This document shows positions 1 to 11,026 of a stretch of DNA of 64,000 nucleotides, piece by piece. Within the stretch, counting starts at the first letter, position 1. Every line of letters begins with the position of its first letter. A program made the translations under genes and the position numbers. The stretch covers positions 1,736,001 through 1,800,000 of the forward strand of contig JAOVFP010000019.1 of the NCBI GenBank assembly GCA_025738555.1. Reading direction: 5' to 3'. Source of the DNA: Cyathus striatus. Taxonomy: Eukaryota > Basidiomycota > Agaricomycetes > Agaricales > Nidulariaceae. The notes beneath the pieces were generated by a model, which saw only the letters and a list, made by a program, of their open reading frames with translations, ran no database searches and was not told the DNA's origin.

Positions 1-1156
1 TTCCTTTTCCAAGCTGAGCTTGGCGCTCACTTGACTTCCACATGGCTAATAGCATTACTTCACGTCTGTTGTTTCTTTCATGGGCTTCTCGCTGTTCACG
101 CTGTCGGTTCATTTTTCATTCTCGTTCTTCTAAACCATCTCTTATGTCATCGCTGCTCCTGGGGGTACCATTGGTTCCTCCGTCTTTGCTGCTTCAGTAG
201 ATCTTCTTGTTCCACGCTCTTCAAGCAGCATGCGTCATTTTTGTTTGTGATTCTTCCTTCTCAGTATTACAGCCAATACTCCCCAACCAGATACGGAAAC
301 GGCCTCCTCACACACATTCTCGTATCGGAAGGATATGAAGGGTACGGTATTGATTTACGTGCCAGATCATCCTGGGAAGGATATTCAGAAGAGACACAAG
401 CGCGGTTAAAAGTGGTTGTAGTTGAACCTACTGTAATACCTTCGACTCACAGTACGTTCCCCTCTCTTTTCGTTTTTCATTCTCTTATACGACATTCATC
501 AGACTCATTTACTTCTCATTCCAACGGCACTTTGTCTCCGGCACACCCTCTAAACCCACTGCAAACGTACCCTTCAAAAGAATCATGGATAATATCTAAC
601 CACGCAGACGAACTTACGCCGTGGACTCCTCTTCTTGCTGTTCTGTATCGGTGTGCGGGGTATATTAGTATCACGTGTTGTCCATGGAGCTTTGATTCGA
701 AGTTTGATCGGGTGCAAGTTGGGGAGTTTTTACGTTCTGCTAATAGTGAAGAGCTGGATGTCGGAGATGATGTTGTGAATGAGACTACTGGAGAAGCAAG
801 AGATACGAAAAAGGAACATGAGCAGGGGGAGAAAGAGGAGGAGTTGGGGCTTGGTGCGCCTGGTGATAAAAGTGCCTACGCGACGTATAGATTGTGACTT
901 GCACGGTTGAGTGCACATTGTGGGTGGTTCGTGGAGGCTGATACGTTGAGAATTCCAAGTACGAGGAGGTGTTGTTGTGAGTCTTTTGGTTTCGTTCTCA
1001 TACTTATACGGTATTGAGTGAAGATACGTAGGTCGAAAACGACGTAAAGTGTCACTTGCCGAAGCACAGGAGACTGTGTTGGGGATAATTAGGAATGTGA
1101 ATGAACGAGGGGTGTGTAAGACTAGGGTTCCGGAGGGGAAGGCTGGAGAACACTAG
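1..1156 (+). pseudogene. TRM44-type tRNA 2'-O-methyltransferase copy T1, 3' part
   Basis: Three-prime part of a gene for a TRM44-like AdoMet-dependent methyltransferase, the family that methylates the ribose of U44 in tRNA(Ser) in the cytoplasm. The window opens inside its long pyrimidine-rich intron (1-290). The exon from 291 carries the end of SAM motif I (YGNGLL, where copies T3 and T5 have CGNGLL), then YGIDLRAR. The next exon has ISNHADELTPW and a CCPWSFD segment, and the last exon ends with TRVPEGKAGEH and a TAG at 1154-1156. Tryptophan of YRLWLAR is a TGA stop (895-897), so the copy cannot make a full C-terminus, and the acceptor near 505 is degraded. Family assignment is confident from the NHADELTPW motif and from alignment with T5; loss of function is inferred from the stop. 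Confidence 0.85.
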
Positions 1157-1639
1157 TGTGCATATTTGGATATTTCTAGGTTGTTTACGGTATGGTTTTA
1201 ATCGTGTACGACTATCCAATCAGCTATCATCCCAACCTCGGCCGATATCCTGCAAGTACGTACAGCTACCCTCCTGATAAAATCCTGTTCACATGTATAC
1301 CCAGCCTGAATGACCAACATGGCGTAACGTAATGCATTCAATCATACTGTGAAATATTAGGAACTGTACAAGTATGCCATAGGGTATATGAACCTATACC
1401 CCTGAAATGGTGAAGTTATATACATGAACGTCCTTTGATCCTTGTTCACGTATGCTTAAAACAACACGGCAACAGAGTATTGAATGCATTACACGCCAAA
1501 TTCTACAATTTTCGTTCATTAGTGTCCACAATAAAGAAAGTATAAATCACAGTACGGTGTAAATAGGGAAAAGTAGTCAGGCTACATAAAGATGGAGATT
1601 AGTATTAGAATACAGTCATCAGTTGGAGAACATTAACAC
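1157..1639. other. spacer between convergent T1 and DUF6533-like gene
   Basis: No gene seen. The first part (to about 1330) is repeated with few changes after T2 (37949-38130); the rest resumes at about 38765, so the second copy has about 640 extra bases or this one has lost them. Confidence 0.6.
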
Positions 1640-2991
1640 TCACACTGAGATTCAGCTGGATGATCATGTTTGCTAGTGTAAAAACTATTCATCTTATGGT
1701 CAATCATCCAAGAATACTCAGAGTCTCAGCAACGATACTCACTGAATATATAAATGTAGTAAATAATGCCTTGTTAACCGGTAAAAATTTTGAAGTCTGT
1801 ATTCAGCGTGAAATCTTACCATCTTTTATGACAACATTTGCCATAGTTGATCTACCTCCACTTTTAACTATAAGATTGTTAAAGCTAGAGATTCATGAAG
1901 ATGGTAGCAAGTGTGACTGACAGGCATTGTATGCAGGTGGTAACATAAATAGCACCATAACTGCCAAATACAAATATTTCATGTTAGTGTGAATATATTG
2001 AACGTCAGTTATTATCTCCAGAAATGGTTCTCACTAGTATTGTAAGCCAATAGTAAACCCCAAATAGCTGCTTCAATTGTGGTTTTTACACTTGTTGCAA
2101 TGCATCCACGTATATAGATATTGCCTTGCAACTCGACTTAAGTCAGAGATAATCAGCGAATATTGCTGCAAAGCAGGCTATGGAGTGCATGGGATGCGTA
2201 CACGTTAATGATCTCCCGAGAATACCGTCACCAGCATATATCGGTATGATGATCCCAAAGAAGCATACAATAAATATAATCGCTATATTTCTGGTTACTC
2301 CACAAACTGCCCAAACACGAAGAGTTAAAATGACTGGGCAATTATTTTTGTCAATAAAATAATCAACTCGTTAAAAAACGTATGCCTACTTTCTGAAGCT
2401 GCCGTTCCGATTGCAATAGACCCTGGAAGAATGAATTACAAAGCAGGAAATGAACGATGTTTTAATGGCTGAAGAATTTGGTGCAAATCTCACATATGAT
2501 AAGGCAGTAAAGAGTCTTGCACGAGTTGGAAGACAGTGAAGGGAAAAATTGAACTATGTACTAGTCGGAAATGTGGCCTCAAATTTCAAATCAAATCAAC
2601 CCACCAATCAAGTTTAAACAGCCATCGATATATGTACCATATCTCACAAAGAGATATAGTGCTTTCACCACACCCCAATTTGGTGATTTCCAGATGTATG
2701 CAACTTCCATGTCCATTGTGATGAAGTTCTCGAATACCTGTAGTTATAACTACCCAAGTCCGTAATTTATATATTTTGCGAGAGGACTTACCCAGAGAGC
2801 CAAGCTAGCCACTTACAATGGAGACAGCCCTAGTAAGATAAAATTGATGGAGCTATGAGAATTAATTAGTACAAACCATGCAAATACTGTAGGAGAGATG
2901 AATATATGGTTTACGAAGATAGTGAAGAGCGTACAGTGACATTCTTCATGTGCTCTAGGTGCGCTGGGAGGGTTTGTGCGAGAGAGTCCAT
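1640..2991 (-). CDS. DUF6533-like multi-pass membrane protein, block 1
   Basis: Minus-strand multi-exon gene of the basidiomycete DUF6533 type, membrane proteins of unknown function. ATG at 2991-2989 starts MDSLAQTLPAHLEHMKN. Joining across clear GT-AG introns gives YLHVASLALW, then FITMDMEVAYIWKSPNWG, VRYGTYIDGCLNL, FFPSLSSNSCKTLY and SIAIGTAASEIILTLRVW, the usual order of the family (acidic loop, EVxYIW, then E-x-ILTLR). Later pieces include a VVIKDG segment. Near the 3' end the LGRLT..R segment of the 47721 copy reads with two TGA codons in place of CGA, so the last about 25 residues may be lost. It lies convergent to T1. About 88% of the reading frame looks intact; whether it is expressed is unknown. 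Confidence 0.6.
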
Positions 2992-4262
2992 GATACAGCG
3001 AAGAAACGAGTACGGATACCTACCATACCTGTTACCACCACCATTTATATTGTGAAAGATAAGGGTTAGTATTTGTGGCAAATGATGATAGTATCACGGG
3101 TGCGATGGGAGTTAATAATAATGAGCTATTAACCCTTATATGTTAGAGATATATATCAATGAGTTATCAGTTGAGTACACTACACTTACAATCTTTGAAA
3201 TGCAGATGTGAGCAATAATCGAGGTATTCAAGTATAAACCTAATTAAACGGAAGAGATTGAAAAATAACTTACTGTGACTGTCGAATCAGCATACATAAG
3301 CTGAGCACTGTCTTTACGTTGCCCTATGGTCAGTGTTCGGAAAATAAATAATTTTCCCAGACTGGGAAAGATTTTAGTCACATCTCGTACTGTACTCGAG
3401 CGCTTCTGATAATCAACTCATTGATTATGTCTACAGAAATACATGGATAATCATCAGCGTGCTATCTTTGATGAAATTAATTTATGCATTTGAGCTACTT
3501 TGTCAAGAACGTACATACATGCTACTCTTCTGAATCAACCGTTCAAGCCCCGGATTACCCCCAACAAGTGTATACCTACGAAGTATAAGTATGATTCTCC
3601 CCCTTACTGGATGACTACCCATAAGGATCTGACGGCACCAGACATCACCAGATCTTTAAACTCCACCTGGTGGCTTAATTTCTGCAAGTAGTTTCAGACC
3701 GTAAGGAAGCCGTCTTAGGTGCTAAACTTGTCAGAAAATGAAAATATAAGCAAGGCATGTGGGTCAGTGCCTTTTAGTATGTAATAAATCTAGAAAAAAC
3801 ACATGAAGAAACCATCTAGACACTTTTAATGAGCTTAAGTGAGGTTTGGAGACGGTTTTTCGGACTGGCAGAGGGGCCTCTCCAGAATTTTCAGTCTGGC
3901 GATATCTAATAGTGCTCAGTAAGTTGATTTGCTCTTGGCATCTTGGCTGATCTCAGTCTGGTATCACCAGAAGTCATCTGATGATTTCAGATCCTTACAT
4001 GAAGTCACCCACTAAACACCAAAATCGTCGCCAACATGCCTTTCCCTTTCTCTTGCATTGTCAATATGATATATGACATAAACTTCAGATACTTGCTTGG
4101 TGAGGAGGAGAATAAAAGTTAGGAAAGACTTGCACCATAACCATATTGTACCCGTTTTGTACGGTTAGGAAGGGCTAAGCAGGACAACTTGAGCAAACTG
4201 GAATGTTTGCTGGACACCTTCACACTAAACACTGCCAATGCTGATAGTAGATACTAATAATA
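2992..4262. other. 5' flank of block 1 DUF6533-like gene
   Basis: No supported gene. The stretch is homologous to 40406-41390, except that about 3551-4009 here and 40966-41107 there do not match, so an insertion, replacement or deletion separates the copies. Promoter elements of the minus-strand gene should lie in 2992-3480, but I recognise no specific site. Confidence 0.55.
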
Positions 4263-4778
4263 TTACTAATATGATACTACCACCCACTGTTATGGCTCGT
4301 TCAGAACTATAATAGTAGTGCATTCCTATGAATATAAACCTGTTAGAAAGAGTATTGAGTGTAAGTCTGAAACGAGTCGAGTACCAGTTACTATGTCCGG
4401 TTTAGCCAAGCACATAGAATAGTAACCGCCGGAGATACTTGTCAGCAAAGGTGCATAATGAGTATCAGCATGGTGGTCAGAGCAGATCATGACAACCTTA
4501 AGATGGTAGTAGTCTTTATACAGAGCATATCTTGTATTCTACTAATATTAGATATTGTGAGCAGTATCTAATATTTGTATTCTGAGCAAGTTGGCCAAGG
4601 GGCAATGAGTTAAAGGTAAAGTAGATGATATTTCTTGGTTCAACTATGGAGACTATATATGATATCTACTGAGTAACTAGAACCTTCACGTATTATCTAT
4701 ACTATGCAAGAATATTCCAATTGCTTCTACCACTATGTAGGATCTTCCATAACCGAAAAGAATTGAATTTGTAAGTAA
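4263..4778. other. unique spacer, no gene seen
   Basis: Homology between block 1 and block 2 stops near 4262 and 41390. The AT-rich sequence up to the hairpin at 4779 has no recognisable gene or repeat. Confidence 0.4.
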
Positions 4779-7700
4779 TTCCCACTACCTTTTAAGGTAG
4801 TTGGGTATTAGGGACATTTGGGCCACCAGATATGGTAATTTGAGGATCTTGGATAAGATCTCAACCTGATTGGCTTGAGCCTTTGTGATGTGCATGATAT
4901 GCAGCTGACAAAGCACCTACAGTAGTATTGATTTTTCCTAATCTCCTTAATCCCCTACATGGCATGCTGTGCCCATCTTCCTCCTTTCATCCTGACTTGT
5001 TCACCTTAGTCTGTTGGTTCAATACCTCTGAGTGAACCTACACTGCAGAATTTGACTTATCAAAGTCACCATACATCTTCAGATGTTCCAAATTGAACTA
5101 ACTGATCTCTGTGGGCCATATGTGTTTGACTTGCATCTATGATCTCTGCTCAATATACAATATCCCCTCCTGCTACTCTCTGCTCACCCCAGCCATCCTA
5201 TAGTTTAACCATACTCTAGCTTTCAGAGTGCACTGTTATGTATTGGCACCCAACTCCAAGGAATGACTTGATGTTTCAAGACCTCTCTGGCACTACTGAC
5301 AACACAAGACCCAGAATTACACACAAATGCAACATCACCCTCCCAAAACTTGACACTTCAAATTTATGACCTGTTTGTTCATTGTATTTCAAGATACATT
5401 AGATATCCTTTCTATTCCTTAATCTGAGACTGTCATTTACTACCATTCCAAAGTATTTTGGTTTAATTATCTGGACTCAGTATGTAACTCTTACTGTATT
5501 TTCTCTACAGCTATCTCATTGAGTTTTTACCATCTCATATTCAAATCTAAAGTTTTTTACACTGTCTTAACTTTCTCTTCATCACTGTTCTCAATTTCCA
5601 TGCTCCTGATACCACTTGTTTCACTGGAACTTTGTTTTAAAGTTCAAAGTTCATTCTTTTAATATGTTCCACACTGTCACCTTCCTGTTCTTTTAACTCA
5701 GTCATTTTTACTTCAGAATGCCCATGTCAGAAGAATGTATTGACTCTGTTCTTGTAATTAGTTTTTTTCTTATGTGCACTCAGCTGATCCAATACCTCTT
5801 CAATGACATGGGTGCCATTGATCTTCCAGTAGAACATTGCACACTGGCAGTCCAGACCTCCACCCTATACACAAGCATGTCCCAAATCATACCTCAAGGC
5901 TAAGCACATACAGTACCTATACTTGTATTTCAGGACAAGACTATGAATATGAACATCAATGTACCACCCCCTCTCACAGTGGAGGCTATCAAGCTGTCAT
6001 CCTTCACCTCACCTGCACAGTACCATCCAATGCTCTCACAAATGGGCCAAAGTTCTCTCAACACTTTATGAATTATCACTCTAATCAGCAACATAAGCAT
6101 TTGAATATGGACATGTGAAGTTAGAGATTGCAAAACTAGCTCACAAACTGAAGATCTTGAGTCTGGACATCAGTGTATTAACATCCCATCTTTTTCTAAT
6201 ACCCATCATCATTACATTTCCCACTTTTATTCATATCAAATTCATCTCTCTTCATGTTTTATATACTAATTCCCCTAGCTAGCTCTCTTTGAATCACTTG
6301 TCTAGTCTCTATTACTATCTTGGCTTTAAGAAAGTTTTATTTGCCATTTTTAGGTATATATTCTGTACTATTTTGCTATATAAACAGTAGGGGGGGTCAG
6401 AGTAGGTGGATTCAAGGTGGATTTGGACTTGGATTCAAGTTGGATTCAGAGTGTGATTCAGTGATCAGAATCAGCCCTGAATCATGTTTCACTCTGACTG
6501 CCCTGACTGCAGTTTCAATTCCAGCTGGATTCAACCTCCTAGTTTCTGCTGACCTTGTATGATTTTATATCTGTCTTTTAGCTGATAATTAGTATAAACA
6601 TATATTATAATGCATTTATGAATAATTAGGTGTAGCTTACACTTATCAGACCTACAGTATTCCTGGTTCCATTGACCAGTTGTTGTCTCTCACATACACT
6701 TTACATGACCTTTATATACTATGATCTGTCCTACTGGTTGACAGAAGCTATGAGCTAGAGAGCTCACATATAGATATATGATACATCAAGCTATACCAAA
6801 TGAATTTAAAGGAGAGTTATACTGGAAGATGTTGAGCATGTATGGCTGAGTAAGATTGAGTACAGAGCTGAATCCAGATTCAAGAGTGCAAAGCAACTAA
6901 TAAAATTGGATCTATGATTCTCCCACAATTCTGACTGTCCAGAATCCACTTTGAATCCAATTCCAAATCCACCTCAAATCCACCTACTCTGACCCCCCCC
7001 CCTAGTGTATCTAGGCCTCTGTTAACCCAGTGAATTTCCCTCCATTGTTCTACCTTGTCCCTAGTCCTTACTTCTGTACATTTTTGTTGTTGCTATTGCT
7101 CTCTATTGCTCTCTGCTCTCACAACAAATTAGAAATTCCACTCATTTAGAAATGTCCCAAAAACTTGTCTCGAAATTCTAACTCTTGTTGTGTTGTCATT
7201 CCTTTCATTTATGTTCCTAACATGTTCTACAACCTCAGGACCTTAACACTGGACTGTTGCACTGGCAGATTGCATTACTTTGATGGGGAACCTTCAACCA
7301 CCCATTCACCCCTTCAAAACCTACTTCCCCTTTCCTGTGAACAAGATGTTCAATGTAACACAATCACTTCAAGATCTATTCCAAATTCAAGATCACTATG
7401 TACATTGCTCATGACTCAGTGATCCTAGCAAGTTGTGATGTGTGCATTGAGGTTTTTTGATTCAGGTCCTTGGGCATTACACCTGGGGTTGCTGTGGGAG
7501 CTCAGTTAGGTTGTACCACATGTGATGATATGTTCAACAGTATTGTTGCACCTATTTTCATTACTAGTACCACAACTATCTCTGCTGTCTCTCTGGGAAC
7601 ATACAAATATTACTCCACACACTGACAATCCATGAGTTGGAGTCCTGATGGTCAACTTGTTGCATTTAAAATAAAGATCTATATCAGATTAATGTCAAAA

Positions 7701-7917
7701 TATGTGATGATGGTTTAATTTGTGAGGATCTACTTGACATGGCTCTGAAATAATTGCAATTCATCATATGTCTGATAGATTTGTATTTTGGTATTTGGCA
7801 TACAAAGAATCACCAAGGTAGTGGGCTGTGCTGCTTGTTGGCCCTATTCTTTATGTATATAGGTAGTTGAATACCATAGAAGAAGTATGATGGTATACTA
7901 TGTAACTATGATATACC
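4779..7917. mobile_element. CpG-poor transposon-derived stretch with hairpin at left edge
   Basis: It opens with a palindrome (CCCACTACC, spacer, GGTAGTTGGG) that recurs at 61748. The following 150 bases also resemble 61775-61900 (AGGATCT, then GATTGGCT). The sequence is almost free of CG from about 4900. No intact ORF or transposase motif was found, so this is probably a decayed member of the 61748 family. A TA-flanked MITE sits inside at 6390-7002. The right limit is set only by the start of T2 homology at about 7918. Short ORFs at 5718-6118 and 7165-7422 have no coding features I recognise. Confidence 0.4.
6390..7002. mobile_element. MITE with G-run termini and TA duplication
   Basis: About 60-bp terminal inverted repeats begin with a run of G followed by TCAGAGTAGGTGGATT. 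The left arm starts at 6390; the right arm ends at 7002 in a C run. Both ends are flanked by TA (6388-6389, 7003-7004), the target duplication typical of Tc1/mariner-type elements. No ORF of note, hence non-autonomous. Confidence 0.75.
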
Positions 7918-8101
7918 ATAACACCCACATGTGATCCCACCAAGACAATCCTTGAGATTTTCCAACTGAATGTCCAACTGGACTACCAACCAACTTCACT
8001 AACCAACCATCAATGATCCAACATGCTTGTTACTCACTCCCATTTCCACTCTCTTCCTACTGCATTGCATATTTCAAGCAGAACTAAACCAGCTCAATGA
8101 A
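7918..8101 (+). promoter_or_regulatory. T2 upstream region, decayed CACGTG box
   Basis: This stretch matches the upstream regions of T3 and T5 from CCCACACGTGATCCCACC onward. The palindromic CACGTG of the other copies reads CATGTG here (7928-7933), a CG to TG change. Homology between copies begins just left of this box, so it also marks the left duplication edge. Confidence 0.5.
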
Positions 8102-8371
8102 ATGAGCACCCTGCCCCATTCCAAATTCACACCAGCATTCTACACCCCCACTGACACTGCATGCATGCCTTGATATTTCAATGTGAAATAGCTTTGAAAT
8201 ATTGTGGAAATATTCTTTATATTACATCATTATTTTGCTTTGTAATACTCTTGCAATTCACATATGATATTTCTCACATATTTGAAAGTTACAATAACAA
8301 AGAAATATTGAAACCTGGATCCCCATTTTCTTTGAAATCCTTTATTCAATATTTCAAAGGGTTTTCACCTA

Positions 8372-8834
8372 TGAAATAACAAAGAAATATTTATTTGTCA
8401 CACTGGGTAATCACAATGAGCTTTTTCTACCATTGTCTCATCTTTGTGACATATGTCATGGTTGTCACACTTGTCCCACAGTGTCACAGTTGTTGCAGTT
8501 GTCACACCACATTTATCATAGTTGTCACATTTGTCATATTTGTCACAATTGTCACAGTCATCCCACAGTATCGCAGTTGTGACAAGTGTGACAAACGTGA
8601 CAACTGCAACAACTGCAACAACTGTGACAACTGTGACAACTGTGACACCATGGGACACCTGTGATAACTGTGATACATGTGTGACGACCGTGATATATGT
8701 CACAATGCCACTAAGATCTTGCTAAGATCTCTTAGATAAGAACCTTGTGACATATGTCACAAAGATGAGACAATGGTAGAAAAAGCTTATTGTGATTACC
8801 TAGTGTGACAAATAAATATTTCTTTGTTATTTTA
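8372..8834. mobile_element. TA-flanked MITE nested in the CACTG element
   Basis: Inverted ends of about 90 bp start TGAAATAACAAAGAAATATT and continue through TTTGTCACACT. TA lies on both sides (8370-8371, 8835-8836). Removing it joins CACCTA to CAGTGCAAC, which is exactly the mirror of the uninterrupted right arm of the host element (9410-9445). The core is an array of TTGTCACA-like words. No coding capacity is credible. Confidence 0.78.
8455..8705. repeat. array of TTGTCACA / TGTGACAA words
   Basis: Roughly 9-bp degenerate repeats (GTTGTCACA and the reverse form) fill the loop of the nested MITE. The first half is in one orientation and the second half in the other. Threonine/valine-rich ORFs here on both strands are by-products. 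Confidence 0.7.
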
Positions 8835-10559
8835 TACAGTGCAACCAGTCACCTTGCATCACTTGATTTGGCAGGGAACTATCAAATTTTTTAAAATATA
8901 AACTACTTTTCACCAACACTTCTAATCAACTCCAAACCACATTTAGAGATGATAGATTGGTTAGTTCTATCATTGCTGTGAATTATAAGATGATTGACTG
9001 AATTTTTTTTTTGGTCCCAGAAAAAATGAAACAACCCTTATTACATAATCATATTTATACTATATATAGTAATAATATTATGTAATTTGTGAGAATTTTC
9101 TAACCCTAAGATTCTCTGGCTGAAGTCTTCTCCTACATCTGCCTTCCATAAATGGTAATTGTTCCTTAGAAATACTGTCTGAGTGGAGAAAGCATTATTT
9201 TCAACATTTTTGATATGTGTCTTGGTTAAATCAATTACAAACTTTGTCAAAATAGCTCCAAAAATTTTTGATCCACCCACTGAAAGTGAAACAGTGTGGG
9301 AAAATTTGAGAAGACAACATAAATCACATTCTTTTGGTTGGTTTCCTTCTGAAAAAAATATCAAAAAAATCTGCAAAAATTTTCTTTACCTAAAATGTGA
9401 TGTGTTGGAGAGGTGCCCAGTTGCACTGTAGGTGAAAAACCTTTGAAATATTGAATAAAGGATTTCAAAGAAAATGGGGATCCAGGTTTCAATATTTCTT
9501 TGTTATTGTGACTTTCAAATATGTGAGAAACATCATATGTGAATTGTAAGAGTATTACAAAGCAAAATAATGATGTAATATAAAGAATATTTCCATGATA
9601 TTTCAAAGCTATTTCACACTGAAATATTGAGGTGTGCACACAGTGTGACCCACCTCCTCTACACTTGCCTACCCTCTCAACACCATGGCTGCCAATGATA
9701 TCATGTACAGTGGAGTTTCCCATTGAACTGGTTTGTTCTCTCTTTCATTCTTTGCAGTGTGGTGTGAGCTGATATAAAGTAATTCAAAGTTGCCCTCCTG
9801 CAGATTATCCACCACCCTGAGTACAACTCTACTCTCAGCCTACAATCTGAAGCTCTCTAGGAATCTGACTCCACTTTACAAGAGTTTCCAGAGGATGTGC
9901 CATGTATTGAAGGGTTGTAAATTGTATGGTGCATATGGAGATGACTATTACCTAGGAGGCTGGGGTGAGATGGAGTGCTGGAGCAGTTTTGTACTTTCTA
10001 TGCAGCTGAGGGAGAGGTAAGGGTGGTGGTTCTTACACCTGTTGTGGAGGAAGGGAGAGAGTTGCCATATTACCACCCCTCAGTATCACACCTTGCATTT
10101 TGCTTCATCCCCTGTCCATTCTCCACTCCCTCTCCCACTTCCTCTTCTTCTTCTACCCCTTCCTCTTCCTCTTCCCCCTCCCCCCTCTGCATTGAAACAA
10201 TCTTGCTCCCAAACACATCCACAGACCCATCATCACACCTTGCACACACATCTCTATCACTCTTGCTTGCTGATGACTGTCCTAGTAGGTACTCTGTGCT
10301 ATTCCCTGATAGCTTCACTGGCAGCTCATCATTGTTTAATCATTTGTACTAGTTCTTGCTTCACTGGTTCTGCTTTGCTTTCTGCAGTTCCTTCCTCTCA
10401 GCTGAGTGTGATGCTCACTTGGTGTCCTCTGCACTCATTCACTGCTTTGTACCCTTTTCATTGATGATGGTGTCCTTTGGTTCATCATTGCTCTGACATG
10501 CTCTTTACACTTTTTAGTACTAAGCTTTTTCTTCTGTTTTCAATGATTTGGAGGATTAC

Positions 10560-10766
10560 TGTAAAGCTACACCTATCTTTCCTTCACATGCATGTATTTG
10601 TACTTGTGTAGCTGCAGCCTTATGCTGTGGTATTTATACTTTAGCTTAACAAATATGTATGCCAGCTATTTTTCTTACCACTGTACTATATAGATGGACA
10701 ATCATACTTTGGTCTGGTTTACATGGTGCAATCATAAGGATAGCAGTAAAGGATTTCACCTTTACA
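10560..10766 (+). repeat. 5' LTR of the gypsy element
   Basis: TGTAAAG...CTTTACA, 207 bp. Differs from the 3' LTR at about 11 positions plus one indel, several of them TG versus CA or CG. The bases just after it do not start with the TGG of a usual tRNA primer site; instead a TTAAACC-TTCC-GGTTTAA hairpin lies at about 10772-10789. Confidence 0.92.
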
Positions 10767-11026
10767 CTTTTTTAAACCTTCCGGTTTAATTCGGCATCTA
10801 TGAAAGTACACCACATGAAACAACTGCATGGCAATAGTGACAGTGTGGAACGAGAAGCTCCACATCATCAAGAACAATGTTCTGAGCCATCAGAACACCC
10901 TCTCTATCCCCACCAAGCCATCCATCCTTCCTAAATGGGCATGAAGCACCATCAAACAAGTCATATAAAGAATGCCCACCCCATCCTCTTCCCCACAATG
11001 CTTGCCCTACAACAAGAGGGACCCTA

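Larger units (their letters stand above)
8155..9645. mobile_element. CACTG-ended element in T2 exon 1
   Basis: Inverted ends of about 215 bp: the left reads CACTGCATGCATGCCTTGAT, the right (reverse) CACTGTGTGCACACCTCAAT. They are flanked by TGA at 8152-8154 and 9646-9648. Cutting it out with one TGA restores the CCCACTGACCCACC seen in T3 and T5. CACTG/CACTA termini with a 2-3-bp duplication fit the CACTA (EnSpm/CMC) superfamily. The interior holds no recognised transposase; a 111-codon minus ORF (9041-9376) is of unknown nature. A second MITE interrupts the left arm. Confidence 0.8.

Noticed and set aside
8395..8725. Val/Thr-rich and Cys/Asn-rich ORFs on both strands
   Set aside because: They are translations of TTGTCACA repeats inside a MITE, with no protein-family features.
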